Source: Hormiphora californensis (lineage: Eukaryota; Ctenophora; Tentaculata; Cydippida; Pleurobrachiidae). Taken from it: a stretch of DNA of 64,000 nucleotides. Shown piece after piece: positions 12,093 through 23,100 of this stretch. The notes below the pieces were generated by a model. That model was not told the origin of the DNA. It searched no databases and saw nothing but the letters and a program-made list of their open reading frames with translations. The position numbers and the translations under genes are program-made. Within the stretch, counting starts at the first letter, position 1, and every line of letters starts with the position of its first letter. The DNA is taken from positions 1,423,020 to 1,487,019 of the forward strand of contig CM035357.1 in the NCBI GenBank assembly GCA_020137815.1. The letters run 5' to 3'.

Positions 12093-15000
12093 ACAACTGC
12101 CGGTCCCTCCAACTTGTCCTCATCGACCTCCCATTCAGGCTTCTTCTGTAGAGACTTTAGGATGTTCCTTTTAGTCATGGTGTTGTACAGCCAGTGCAGT
12201 ACATCGTGCTGTACAAAGAGGAGGGTAATCGTCTGGATGAACGTCTCTATTGTTAGTACCAGTTGAATGTACCTAGGATGGTTGATATCAGAATGTTGGT
12301 TAGGAAATATGAAATGGAAAACATGATAGAAGGAGGGGAAACTTGGCTGTTATCTCCAATAATTACATGGGGTAGTAGATGAAGATGGATTGTTTTATGA
12401 AGGAGTAAATACTCACATGGGATAATAGAGGAGGGCAATGTGAAGATTAATTCCTTCGTAGTCGAAGTCGTTCTTTAGGACATTGTAGATGTACTTGTGG
12501 TAGAACATTCCATAATGGAATTCATTCTGATAGGGGAGAGGAACAGGTTTATATTGGTATAATTATCCTGTTAGCGGCTAATGATAATTATTAGAGAATG
12601 CAGATCTACCAAAATAGTTCATGGGAATCGTGCTACAAATATATCTCTTATACAGGGTGTGAACTGCATGTCGTGTTTGCTAGTCGCGAGCGCGCTTGCG
12701 AGACAAGCAAACACGTCAAGGTTCATTAACAAGCATGCTGCTCAGTCATTTTAGATTTAATACACAATGTAAGGATACCATGTAATAGGTGAGACTCTTG
12801 CCGTCACCCTCGTTCAAGTCCCGTGAAAAACGGAGCAGTACACGCAAACTGATGCCCATTTTCCTCGCGTGACCCCGATTCAGCAGTTTGAGACACCAAC
12901 TCTTTAGGGGGCCATATCTCAGGAACCAGACAAGATAGGAAAAATCGCCGTCTAACGAGGCGTACAGTTTTTAATCTAGTTTACCACTGTACCGGCCGTT
13001 TCACTCTCCGACCTAAAACAAAAACCGCAACCCCACAAAACTTCAAAATAATGAAATTCGCATGTCGCATGTCGTGTTGCATGTCGTGTCATGTTATTGA
13101 CACGCTCGCGTTCAACTCTCACACAGCAGCTGCAGAACATGGCGGGAAACATCGAGGAGTAGAGAGAGGGTCGGTGCCGAATATTTCTTGATCTTGATCT
13201 ACTCCATCTCTCAGCTATCCTACCCCTCATCAACTCGATCTCTCAGCTACCCTACCCCTCATCTACTCCATCTTTCAGCTACCCTACCCCTCATCTACTC
13301 CATCTTTCAGCTACCCTACCCCTTATCTAGTCCATCTCTCAGCTACCCTACTCCTCATCTACTCCATCTCTCAGCTTCCCTACTAGGGAAGCATAGAGAT
13401 GGAAACGATTAGGGTTAGGGAATCCTTATCCATAATCGTTTCCATCTCTATGCTTCCCTAGCCCTCATCAACTCCATCTTTCAGCTACCCTACCCCTAAT
13501 CTATTCCATCTCTCCGCTACCCTACTCCTCATCTACTCCATCTCTCAGCTACCCTACCTCCCATTTACTCCATCTCTCAGCTACCCTACCTCCCATTTAC
13601 TACATCTCTCAGCTTCCCTACCTCCCATTTACTCCATCTCTCAGCTTACCTACCTCCCATTTACTCCATATCTCAGCTTCCCTACCTGCCATTTACTCCA
13701 TCTCTCAGATACCCTACCTCCCATTTACTCCATCTCTCAGCTACCTTGCCTCCCATTTACTCCATTTCTCAGCTTCCCTACCTCTCATTTACTCCATCTC
13801 TCAGCTACCCTACCTCCCATTTACTCCATCTCTCAGCTTCCCTACCTCCCATTTACTCCATCTCTCAGCTACCCTACCTCCCATTTACTCCATCTCTCAG
13901 CTTCCCTACCTCCCATTTACTCCATCTCTCAGCTACCTTACCTTCCATTTACTCCATCTCTCAGCTACCCTACCTCCCATTTACTCCATTTCTTAGATTC
14001 CCTACCTCTCATTTACTCCATCTCTCAGCTTCCCTACCTCCCATTTACTCCATATCTCAGCTTCCCTACCTCCCATTTACTCCATCTCTCAGCTACCCTA
14101 CCTCCTATTTACTCCATCTCTCAGCTTCCCTACCTCCCATTTACTCCATCTCTCAGCTACCTTACCTTCCATTTACTCCATCTCTCAACTTCCCTACCTC
14201 CCATTTACTCCATCTCTCAGCTACCCTACCTCCCATTTACTCCATCTCTCAGCTACCTTACCTCCCATTTACTCCATCTCTCAGCTTCCCTACCTCCCAT
14301 TTACTCCATCTCTCAGCTTCCCTACCTCCCATTTACTCCATCTCTCAGGGGTAGGAATGTTAGGATAAATGAGAAATGGAGTAAATGGGAGGTAGGGAAG
14401 CTGAGAGATGGAGTAAATGGGAGGTAGGGCAGCTGAGAGATGGAGTAAATGGGAGGTAGGGAAGCTGAGAGATGGAGTAAATGGGAGGTAGGGAAGCTGA
14501 GAGATGGAGTATTTATGGGAGGTAAGGAAGCTGAGAGATGGAGTAAATGGGAGGTAGGGAAGCTGAGAGATGGAGTAAATGAGGGGTACGGAAGCTGAGA
14601 GATGGAGTAAATGGGAGGTAGGAAAGGTAAGAGATGGAGTAAATGGGAGGTAGGGAAGCTGAGAGATGGAGTGAATGGGAGGTAGGGAAGGTAAGCGATG
14701 GAGTAAATGGGAGGTAGGGAAGCTGAGAGATGGAGTAAATGGGAGGTAGGGAAGCTGAGAGATGGAGTAAATGGGAGGTAGGGTAGCTGAGAGATGGAGT
14801 AAATGGGAGGTAGGGTAGCTGAGAGATGGAGTAGATGAGGAGTAGGGTAGCGGAGAGATGGACTAGATTAGGGGTAGGGTAGCTGAAAGATGGAGTTGAT
14901 GAGGGCTAGGGAAGCATAGAGATGGAAACGATTATGGATAGGGATTCCCTACCCCTAATCGTTTCCATCTTTATGCTTCCCTAATAGGGAAGCTGAGAGA

Positions 15001-18000
15001 TGGAGTAGATGAGGAGTAGGGTAGCTGAGAGATGGAGTTGATGAGGGGTAGGATAGCTGAGAGATGGAGTAGATCAAGATCAAGAAATATTTGATTCGGC
15101 ACCGACCCTCTCTCTACTCCTCGATGTTTCCCGCCATGTTCTGCAGCTGCTGTGTGAGAGTTGAACGCGAGCGCGTCAATAACATGACACGACATGCAAC
15201 ACGACATGCAACACGACATGCGACATGCGAATTTCATTATTTTGAAGTTTTGTGGGGTTGCGATTTTTGTTTTAGGTCGGAGAGTGAAACGGCCGGTACA
15301 GTGGTAAACTAGATTAAAAACTGTACGCCTCGTTAGACGGCGATTTTTCCTATCTTGTCTGGTTCCTGAGATATGGCCCCCTAAAGAGTTGGTGTCTCAA
15401 ACTGCTGAATCGGGGTCACGCGAGGAAAATGGGCATCAGTTTGCGTGTACTGCTCCGTTTTTCACGGGACTTGAACGAGGGTGACGGCAAGAGTCTCACC
15501 TATTACATGGTATCCTTACATTGTGTATTAAATCTAAAATGACTGAGCAGCATGCTTGTTAATGAACCTTGACGTGTTTGCTTGTCTCGCAAGCGCGCTC
15601 GCGACTAGCAAACATGACATGCAGTTCACACCCTGGTTATGTTCTAACCCTACCTTTACATTTGTGCGGGCGCCCGAAACACAGTCTAGCCAGGCAAAAT
15701 TAACCACCGTGTCTTTGTTTATTTATTTAGAACCCCAATGACATCTCATAGCCTGCTGTTATTTACTAATGACTCACCCCTTGATCAGAGAAGATCCACC
15801 TGGCTCCCTCCTCACAATTGTACATGAAGTAGATTAACCAAATCGGAGCTTCACACAGGATAAACACCGCCTGGAAAGGGAAATAAACATAATGAGGTTT
15901 AGGATTTTGTTTGGGCTCAAAAGTTAATCCTGAAGCTGGGAAATTAGTCTTTTGTGCACTGGGTCATATAATTTGGCCTGTGGTCCTCAAAGGGTTAACC
16001 CTAGAACGCCCAGCAAATCTAGACTTTATGACGCAATTCCCAAATCTATAGATAAGATACAACGTACGGTGTAGATAAGCATTGTTATCAGTTTAGATGG
16101 ATCACTCTGTTGCTCTCTTGCTGTCTTATACCTGGAAAAAGATGTGGTTAGGAAGGGGAAAAGAACTAACTACTTACTTATACCTGCTGTCTTATACCTG
16201 GGGAAGATGTGGTTAGGAAGGGGACAAGAAAGTCTTAGCAACTAACTACTTGTCTTGCTTGACCCTCTCTCACAGCCACCGTGGTAAAGGAGGGTTAGAG
16301 CATAACAGCTCAGATAAATTCATTGATTGGATAGATATTATTTTTGAAGGGTCCACACCGGTGATATATATATCTTGTAACCTACTTGCCAAGCTGCAAT
16401 TCACGCGCCCCGTAACCTACATCAGGAACCGACCGAAACAAGTAAACAACCAATCAGAACTCGTTATTTAGGTCACGTGACTGGTTATCAGCCAATCAGG
16501 GACCAGTATTTCCTGATTCGCGCGCCCCGTAACCTACATGTATGTGAGGAAGATACACATGATGAGAATTCCAATAATTCCAATGAGGGCAGGCAGACAA
16601 AATAGGAAGACCCCCACCCCCGGAACACCCCTGTTCTCGGTCGTATAGCAAATCCCGGATAGGTTATCCATGTAGTACATCTCTCCTGTAGCGAATGTAA
16701 CAATAGCTCCAAGCACACTGAAATATAATAGAGATGTTTCTGGTTTTGATGTTTGAGTTGGAGTTGTAAATTGGACATGTATCATGAACAAATTTACTTG
16801 TTAATTCTATCCGTTCACGGTTCAGTTTTGTAACTAATAAGTGGGACTCTCTGTTACTTTTTACTGTTTTAGTTGTTTTACAAATGTTTAGTAAGTAAAG
16901 GTACCTGATGGTCCAAGATACAAAGAGGATGATGTTAGCAATACGCCTCTTCTTGCTGATAAGATCCCTCACGTTGGGGTGAAACTTGGTTATCATCTTG
17001 AACAGGAGCAGTAGGAACAACAGTAGAACACCCTGCAGGGGAGGGGAGAATTGAATGAAAATAGAAGTGATAATAATAATAATAATATTCCGCACTTATA
17101 TACCGCCCATACCCGACGGAAACATGTCAAAATATTGGCGATGTTCCGACGAGTCATCAGAGCGGTATATCCTAGAGTATAAATATCGCACACGAACAAC
17201 TCTGGTTGAAAAAGACAATATATGGAAAACCAAATTAACTGGACTTATCAAAACTGGGGGAATAACTGGTCCCATAAACCTGTAGATATAATTTTAAACA
17301 CGCTATACTCACACCTGCTCAAAAAAGGATACCAGATAGTGATTTAATAACATGACTAGAGAGAGGATGACACTGATTGCCCGCAGGCCCCACAACTACA
17401 ACAAACATTACAACTCAGCCATGGGTTCCCCATCACCCACTCCAAATGCACCAACGAAGAGATGTGTTTTCAGGCGAGCTTTAAAGGTATCAACGTTGGG
17501 GATCGACCTTAACTCGAGGGGTAGCTCATTCCAAATAGTAGGCAGAAATACCGATAGTCTCCTACGTCTCAATTTAGAATTGGCATTGATACTGGTCATC
17601 TTGGGGTGTTTTAATCTGTAAGGATCAATAACATTAGTCATCCTTGTTGTCCTGGAGACTCCCCAGCTTTCATCAAGAGGTACCATTTCCTGGAGGTAAC
17701 CTGGTGCTGTTCCATAGACTATCTTATAAGCGATTAGACAGGCTTTGAAGTCCAGTCTGTAGGAGATGGGTAAAATATGACACTGCCTGAAGTATTCCAA
17801 GTAATCCTCTTGATGCCCATGGATGTTGAATATAAAGCGTACACAGGAGTTTAGTGTTTTCTGGAGCCCACCAAGAACGCGGGCCGGAAGTCCACAGTAC
17901 AGAATATTACTGTAATCAATCCTCGATATAATCAATTGTTTGACCAGCATTATCTTCGTTTGAATATCAAAACATCTGTGTAACTGCCAGAGATTCCGTA

Positions 18001-19308
18001 GTATCAGCCCACACTGTTTCCTCACATTATTAACCTGTCGTTCAAGATTAAGATTGTGATCCAAGAGTATTCCCAGTGTTTTCCCATCTGCTCCACTACA
18101 TTCACTGGGGAAGATTTCCGTTCCTCCAAAGTTGATAACTGCATCGAAAGAGATTTTACTCAAAGAACTGCGTTTTCCAAGCAGGATGAATTCCGTTTTT
18201 GCCTCATTACACTTCAACCACTGTCCCACCATCCACCTCTTCACCTTCGCCAGTGATCATGAGAGTTATTAAAATTTAATCATCTTAATTTTCTTTAGTT
18301 TAGATAATGGATTAGGGTTCATCCTGGAACATCAAGAAGAATTTACATCGAACAGGTAACAAGTTTCTTTGTTTGTTTGTTAGTGTGTGTGTGTGTTTGT
18401 TTGTTTGTTTGTTTGTTTGTTTGTTTGTTTGTTTGTTTGTTTGTTTGTTTGTTTGTTTGTTTGTTTGACCCTACCTGTACTATATTGATCTGTTGTATCG
18501 GTCCAAAGATGTTACAATACACAGCGCCCCCTCCCTTCGCCACCACCTCAGCAGATCGGTTTGGAAAGTGGTAGGATATGGGTTGTGTCCAAGGGGAGTT
18601 CATGACTAACACTCCGTACAGCACCCCAACTACTGACTATGGGGGTGGAAGGTGTGATAAGAAAAGGGTGGTAACTCAGAATCACAGTGTTACCATGGTA
18701 ACAGCAGTACCCAACTAGTACCCCAACTACTGACTATGGGGGTGGGGGAAGGTGTGAAAAGAAAAGGGTGGTATAGTAGGATTCATAATCGCAGTAGAAC
18801 TAAGAGCTTCAACAAGATTTCCATCATATTTTAGGATCTTAGAGGATCCACACTGGTTCAGTAGGAATCAATATTCCAGTTACCATGGTAACTCAGAATT
18901 GCAGTGTTACCATGGTAACAGCAGTGTTACCTTGAAGAAGTTGTTGAATGATAGGTGCACGTAAAGGATGTTAACTATGTCAGCCCGTTGGTTAACCACC
19001 TCCTTCCTCAAGTGAGCTATCCAAAGCAGAACGTTAAACGCAGCGCCTGGAAAGGTCGTGAACTGTTACCATTGCGTTAGCTTGTAGAAACAATGACTAG
19101 GACAGGATCATGAGCTGAATAGAAGTTTTAAATCCCCTGAAAACGCCTAGAAGACAACCTTGAAGAGCCCCCTGATTAGTTCTACCAGCCTACCTAGGAT
19201 GGCTAGTAGGATGGTCCAGAACATGTAAAAGTTGTCCATGGCTTTGTAGGGAGACAGCTCCAGTCCATACCAGGGGTACAGGGGACCCTCTGGGACATTT
19301 TCCTCCAT
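12071..19308 (-). CDS. divergent class A (rhodopsin-family) 7TM receptor
   Basis: Nine exons in transcript order: 19308-19194, 19046-18931, 18636-18475, 17032-16905, 16717-16538, 16131-16068, 15870-15778, 12526-12417, 12272-12071. All junctions are GT-AG and in phase, giving 389 residues. The first in-frame ATG after a stop is at 19308. Seven hydrophobic segments lie near 26-50, 60-90, 115-143, 160-184, 206-234, 248-272 and 313-343. Class A landmarks: LGAAFN in TM1, LSFNN in TM2 (Asn in place of the usual Asp), YCNIF at the start of TM3 with a partner Cys in the loop before TM5 (GICY), SWTIS in TM4, FCLPAL in TM5, FILCEAP in TM6 (FxxCxxP with Glu for Trp), and YYPMYI in place of NPxxY in TM7. 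There is no DRY motif and no retinal-binding Lys in TM7, so it is not an opsin. Predicted plasma-membrane receptor, ligand unknown; coupling may be unusual because DRY and NPxxY are lost. Intron 3 holds a LINE fragment and intron 7 a 3-kb palindrome. Confidence 0.75.
12653..15635. mobile_element. 3-kb fold-back element with minisatellite core
   Basis: CAGGGTGTGAACTGCATG at 12653 is the reverse complement of the end at 15635. Arms of about 500 bp (12653-13190 and 15070-15635) are nearly identical. The core is a 32-bp minisatellite (unit core CTCCCATTTACTCCATCTCT) running one way to about 14346 and the opposite way afterwards, so the palindrome extends through it. Each arm carries a nested hairpin (13381-13461 and 14905-14990, AGCATAGAGATGGAAACG type). 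No open frame of note. It occupies most of GPCR intron 7 and shares CAGGGTGT termini with elements at 26564 and 37691. Confidence 0.85.
16116..16230 (-). repeat. duplicated splice acceptor of GPCR exon 6
   Basis: CTGTCTTATACCTGG plus AAGATGTGGTTAGGAAGG occurs at about 16121-16158 (used acceptor, exon start at 16131) and again at about 16188-16225. The polypyrimidine tract, AG and first 10 or so exon bases are copied about 67 bp upstream in transcript direction. Confidence 0.8.
16423..16519. mobile_element. CAGGAACC MITE copy 1 (right end truncated)
   Basis: Carries CAGGAACCGACCGA, both CCAAT boxes and the central CACGTG, but the right terminus stops at CCTGATTC. It is flanked by a 19-bp direct repeat (CGCGCCCCGTAACCTACAT at 16404-16422 and 16521-16539), which includes the donor of GPCR exon 5, so that donor now exists twice. 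Confidence 0.85.
17070..18250 (-). mobile_element. 5'-truncated LINE (CR1/L2-like) with (ATT)n tail
   Basis: The reverse-transcriptase tail frame at 18244-17408 is followed on the minus strand by about 320 bp of 3' UTR and an (ATT)n microsatellite at about 17072-17090. The sequence starts abruptly near 18250, consistent with 5' truncation during target-primed insertion. It lies in GPCR intron 3 in the same orientation as the gene. Confidence 0.75.
17408..18244 (-). CDS. C-terminal part of LINE reverse transcriptase (partial)
   Basis: 278 open residues. The beginning, WLKCNEAKTEFILLG, is the conserved block after the RT palm in CR1/L2-class ORF2. GILLDHNLNLERQVNNV and SRIDYSNILYCGLP follow, then the C-terminal LPTIWNELPLELRS motif. 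The endonuclease and the catalytic RT motif lie upstream and are absent, so this copy is dead. The stop at 17408 is probably the true ORF2 stop. Confidence 0.8.
   Translation of the reverse strand: MKRWMVGQWLKCNEAKTEFILLGKRSSLSKISFDAVINFGGTEIFPSECSGADGKTLGILLDHNLNLERQVNNVRKQCGLILRNLWQLHRCFDIQTKIMLVKQLIISRIDYSNILYCGLPARVLGGLQKTLNSCVRFIFNIHGHQEDYLEYFRQCHILPISYRLDFKACLIAYKIVYGTAPGYLQEMVPLDESWGVSRTTRMTNVIDPYRLKHPKMTSINANSKLRRRRLSVFLPTIWNELPLELRSIPNVDTFKARLKTHLFVGAFGVGDGEPMAEL
18368..18468. repeat. (GTTT)n microsatellite
   Basis: About 20 GTTT units, preceded by a short GT run, start 7 bases after the donor of GPCR exon 3 (exon ends at 18475 on the minus strand). Confidence 0.9.
18627..18775 (-). 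repeat. duplicated splice acceptor of GPCR exon 3
   Basis: CCAACTACTGACTATGGGGG followed by TGG and AAGGTGTGA occurs at 18626-18658 (true acceptor, exon start at 18636) and again at about 18722-18757. A TTACCATGGTAACAGCAGT block related to the exon 2 donor region is also repeated (about 18690-18712, 18880-18930). Confidence 0.75.
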
Positions 19309-19531
19309 AGTTGGGAGGATTCTTAGTGGTTCAAACGTTGGGACAGATGTTTCCAGGCAAAGTGGTAAAAGTGATTTGAACTTTGGGTCAGATGGCTGAT
19401 TGTTCGGGGAAAAGTGCTTCCTTACATTGCTGCCTCAAAAAGACGGTCTACAGACACAATTAGCAGATAACACAATCTGATAACAAGGAAGAGCTTCAGT
19501 AATTGAATATATGCATGTGGATGATGGAACT

Positions 19532-19590
19532 CTCTCTCTCTCCCCTCTCTCTCTCTCCCCTCTATCTCTCTCTCTCTCTCTCTCCCTCTC
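19532..19590. repeat. (CT)n tract
   Basis: Interrupted CT dinucleotide run just upstream of the GPCR first exon on the minus strand. Confidence 0.9.
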
Positions 19591-19690
19591 CTTGCCCCAG
19601 TGTGAGCCCAGTAACATGGTGTATCACGTGACCTCATCACGTGATATGTGGTTATCCAGCACCGGGACCGTACTTGGAGAAAAGGGTGAA

Positions 19691-19716
19691 AGATGAGAGA
19701 GAGAAAGAGAGAGTAG

Positions 19717-19770
<54 letters not shown>

Positions 19771-19778
19771 ACTTGAGA

Positions 19779-19822
<44 letters not shown>
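19691..19822. repeat. (GA)n tract
   Basis: Two GA blocks split by AACTTGAGAGGGAG. Together with the preceding tract it forms the divergent interval between the receptor (-) and the nuclease gene (+). Confidence 0.9.
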
Positions 19823-19823
<1 letters not shown>

Positions 19824-20143
19824 TTGAGAAAGGGTGTTCTCCGTGTATATCCGGTTAACATTATAAGTAGATAGAGGTGCATAATTGTATACCCTCCTTG
19901 TTGACCGTTATGTTTTCTCTACCCCCTTTTTCTTCTTCCTGTTTTATCAGTTGATGATATGCTGCTCTCACTGCACCCCAGTTTTTTGTCCAGTTTTCCG
20001 TAGTTCACCCCCTCCCCTGAAGTTGTTGATGTTGTCCCGTATCACCCCCTTGTGTTTCCCTGTTGTTCAAACAAAACTTGTTTCAATTCCATAATTATTT
20101 CGCTGTTACAGTTACTGATCTTGCTACCCCCTCTCAGAGTGCT

Positions 20144-23100
20144 ATGGTATTACTGAGTGAGCCGGTTGAAGAACTATTTCTAAACAGCAAGCATGCCCTT
20201 AACTTTAGATCTGACGATGAATTCCTACGGTTTCTCATTTCTACAGTTGATACTATGGGTAAGTGCCCCCCACTGCTTTTGTTTCTGTTGTACCATACTA
20301 TTCAGTTGGTGACGCAGTCACCCTTACAACTCGCGCGCGTAGCGCACCAACACGGCAGAGAGGTGACGGCGCCACCAAACAATTCAGTTGAATGTTCATT
20401 GACTGTTCATTGACTGTGTGTTCTGTGTGTGTAAACTAGACCACATCTAAATCCGTCTAATCTGTGACCTAATTCCATCTTGTTTCAGTTAAATCGCTGA
20501 AACCAGTGATGATGCCCTCCCCACTACATGGTAGTCCTAAAAAGAGGTTAAATCTGGATAGGTTTAACTGCGAACAGGTCAACAAGTCCGTCAACACATC
20601 CCTTCTAGTCACACCCTCGCCACCAGGTGTGTAGATTGTTTAGTTTTGGTTTTTTTGCACTTTTGGGGTAGTTTTGGGTTTCGTGGTTTTTAATTTTGGT
20701 TTCGCTAAAATCTAACATTCTAAGCTCTCGTTTTATTGTTGGCGAGGTCTACAAAACCCTTAAATTCTCTGTTGTAACCCCTCTCTCTCTCAGAAGTTGT
20801 GGAACAGAGATCAGTACCCAGCTGTAACCCCTCTATCTCTCTCCCTCAGAATCTGTAGAACAGAGATCAGTACCCAGCTGTACCACTGCTCTGTTGTAAC
20901 CCCTCTCTCTCTCTCTCTCTCTCCTTCCTAGAATCTGTGGAACAAAGATCAGTACCCAGCTGTACCACTGCTCTGTTGTAACCCCTCTCTCTCTCCCTCA
21001 GAATCTGTAGAACAGAGATCAGTACCCAGTTGTACTCTACCAGGAAGGAAGTTCTTCACAGAGGTGTCACTTGAGGAAACTGTACTAGAGTACCATGATG
21101 CTAATACCACAGCATGTCATGGTTTGAGCAGAGAGGATAGTTGTCATGTCTCAAGCAGAGAGGATAGTTGTCATGTCTCAAGCAGAGAGGATAGTTGTCA
21201 TTTCTCAATTAGTACTGGTAGTTTGGAGAGGAGAAAGGAGACTGGTGTTCCTGATGACAAGTCTCCCGAACCATTAGAATCCACCCAACAAGATTACACG
21301 TCTTCTTATTCTAAAATTGCAGGAAAAGATACGTCCTCAACCCCTGGCCACATCTTCAACTGTCCAGTCGAGTCAAAGAATCAGAAGTATAGTGAAACTA
21401 GTCCAACTCCTCAGCATCATGCTGGAACAAGTCCGACACCTCAGCATGTAGAAACCAGTCCAACTCCCAAACACCACGCTGAAACCAGCCCAACACCCTG
21501 GGGTAGTGATACCATCTGGGAGGAGGAGGAGGGAGGTTTAGAATGGGATGATGAGATGGGGAAAGAGAACAAACATCCGAACATCAAACTACCGGGAACA
21601 TTGAAAGCAACTTCTACTGTTCTGAAGAAAGATGTTTCTGTTCCTGTTCAGAGTGCACCTTCCAAAAAACTCTCTCCACCATCTCCATCTCTGGTAGGAA
21701 ATCGCCCATCTCTAGACGATGTAGCAAACCACCCATCTCTAGACGATGTAGCGAACCACCCATCTCTAGACGATGTAGCGAACCACCCATCTCTAGACAC
21801 CGGGGTTGGTGATGAACTGACAATAGGGGAGCCGTGTGAGGGGCTGAGTATAGACGAGACGGGGGAGACGGATTGTCACGATAAGAAGTGTCGGTTTTGT
21901 CCGAGTTACCAACCTGCTGATGATGATCTTCTCTTTTCTTCAGCACTGGATGATATGGATCACCTTCAAAGGTAGGTACATGTTTCAAACTTTGAAGATC
22001 CTTCAACAAAAAAAACGTATTTTTAATGTGGCATACACTTGTTGATCCATTCTCGTAGCGCCCAAAGTATCCACTTCCACCCGATTTCTACTTTCTAACA
22101 ACCTCTCTCCCTGTATTACAGGACCCTGTACCCGGTGCAAGAAGCAGACCATGATAACCCAGTAAGTTCAAAGCTTGGTCGTTCACACCTACATCACAGT
22201 TCACACTTTTATTTCGAACACCCCGTACACAAATTCTTTTTGGCGGGCTGATTTGACTGTGGCTGCTGTAACGCGCGGAGCTCCCAACGCGCGCAGTATA
22301 ACAAATGTACACAATCCTCACATTATCACAGGCGATGTACAGTTGGCTAGACTGGAGCATGAGTATTGTCGTGGTAGGGGATGAGAGTATGATGAGCCCT
22401 AGTTTTACGGTTCCTCCTTCTGTTTCGGGGCTTAGCAACAAGGAACTGAGGGAGAGGTTGACGAAATTAGGGGCTCATGTTGGTGGAGTGACTCCTGAAA
22501 CTAGTAAGTAAATGTTTCCATAGATTTCATTTTCTGTTTTTAGACCATTTGTCCGTTACATTTCCCATACACATTGTACCTGAATTAGTATGCAAGCTAA
22601 TTGCCCAATTATAAGGTCGTTACCACAGCTAATTACCTCTCTTTATCCCCTTCCAGGGCCACTATACGAACAATACTTGATGAGACTGGAAAGCTGTCCA
22701 TCTCCAAAACTTGATAGCAGCATCTCCCGGTACCCACCTGAGATAGTATCTTGTATCCGGGGTATGTTTATTAGATTCGTGTGAAATTTCAGATCCGCCT
22801 TACCGATACCAGCTCGGTCAAGAAGACCCCTCAAGTCGGCTTAGCCTATAAACTCCCATCTCCTTTAACACGGCCAATCCCCTTTTAACCAACCCCTTGG
22901 CCCGCCCCCTTGTCCCGCCCCTTTTTAGCCCAACCCCATCTCTAGGTGAGCCCCAGGCAGACTGGAGTGAGTCAGAGAGGCAGCTGGTAAAGGAATACGC
23001 CATGCCTGTATCGGGGAGGTCCTACCGACAGGGAACCAGCAAAACATTCTTCAACTACCTCCTGATTGATCCCCGTGTCGCTGACGTAAGTCCCACTGGG

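Noticed and set aside
13405-13422. TTAGGGTTAGGG, telomere-like
   Set aside because: Only two units, inside a hairpin of the palindromic element; chance is sufficient.
12071-19308. Opsin identity for the 7TM receptor
   Set aside because: No lysine at the retinal site in TM7 and no NPxxY or DRY.
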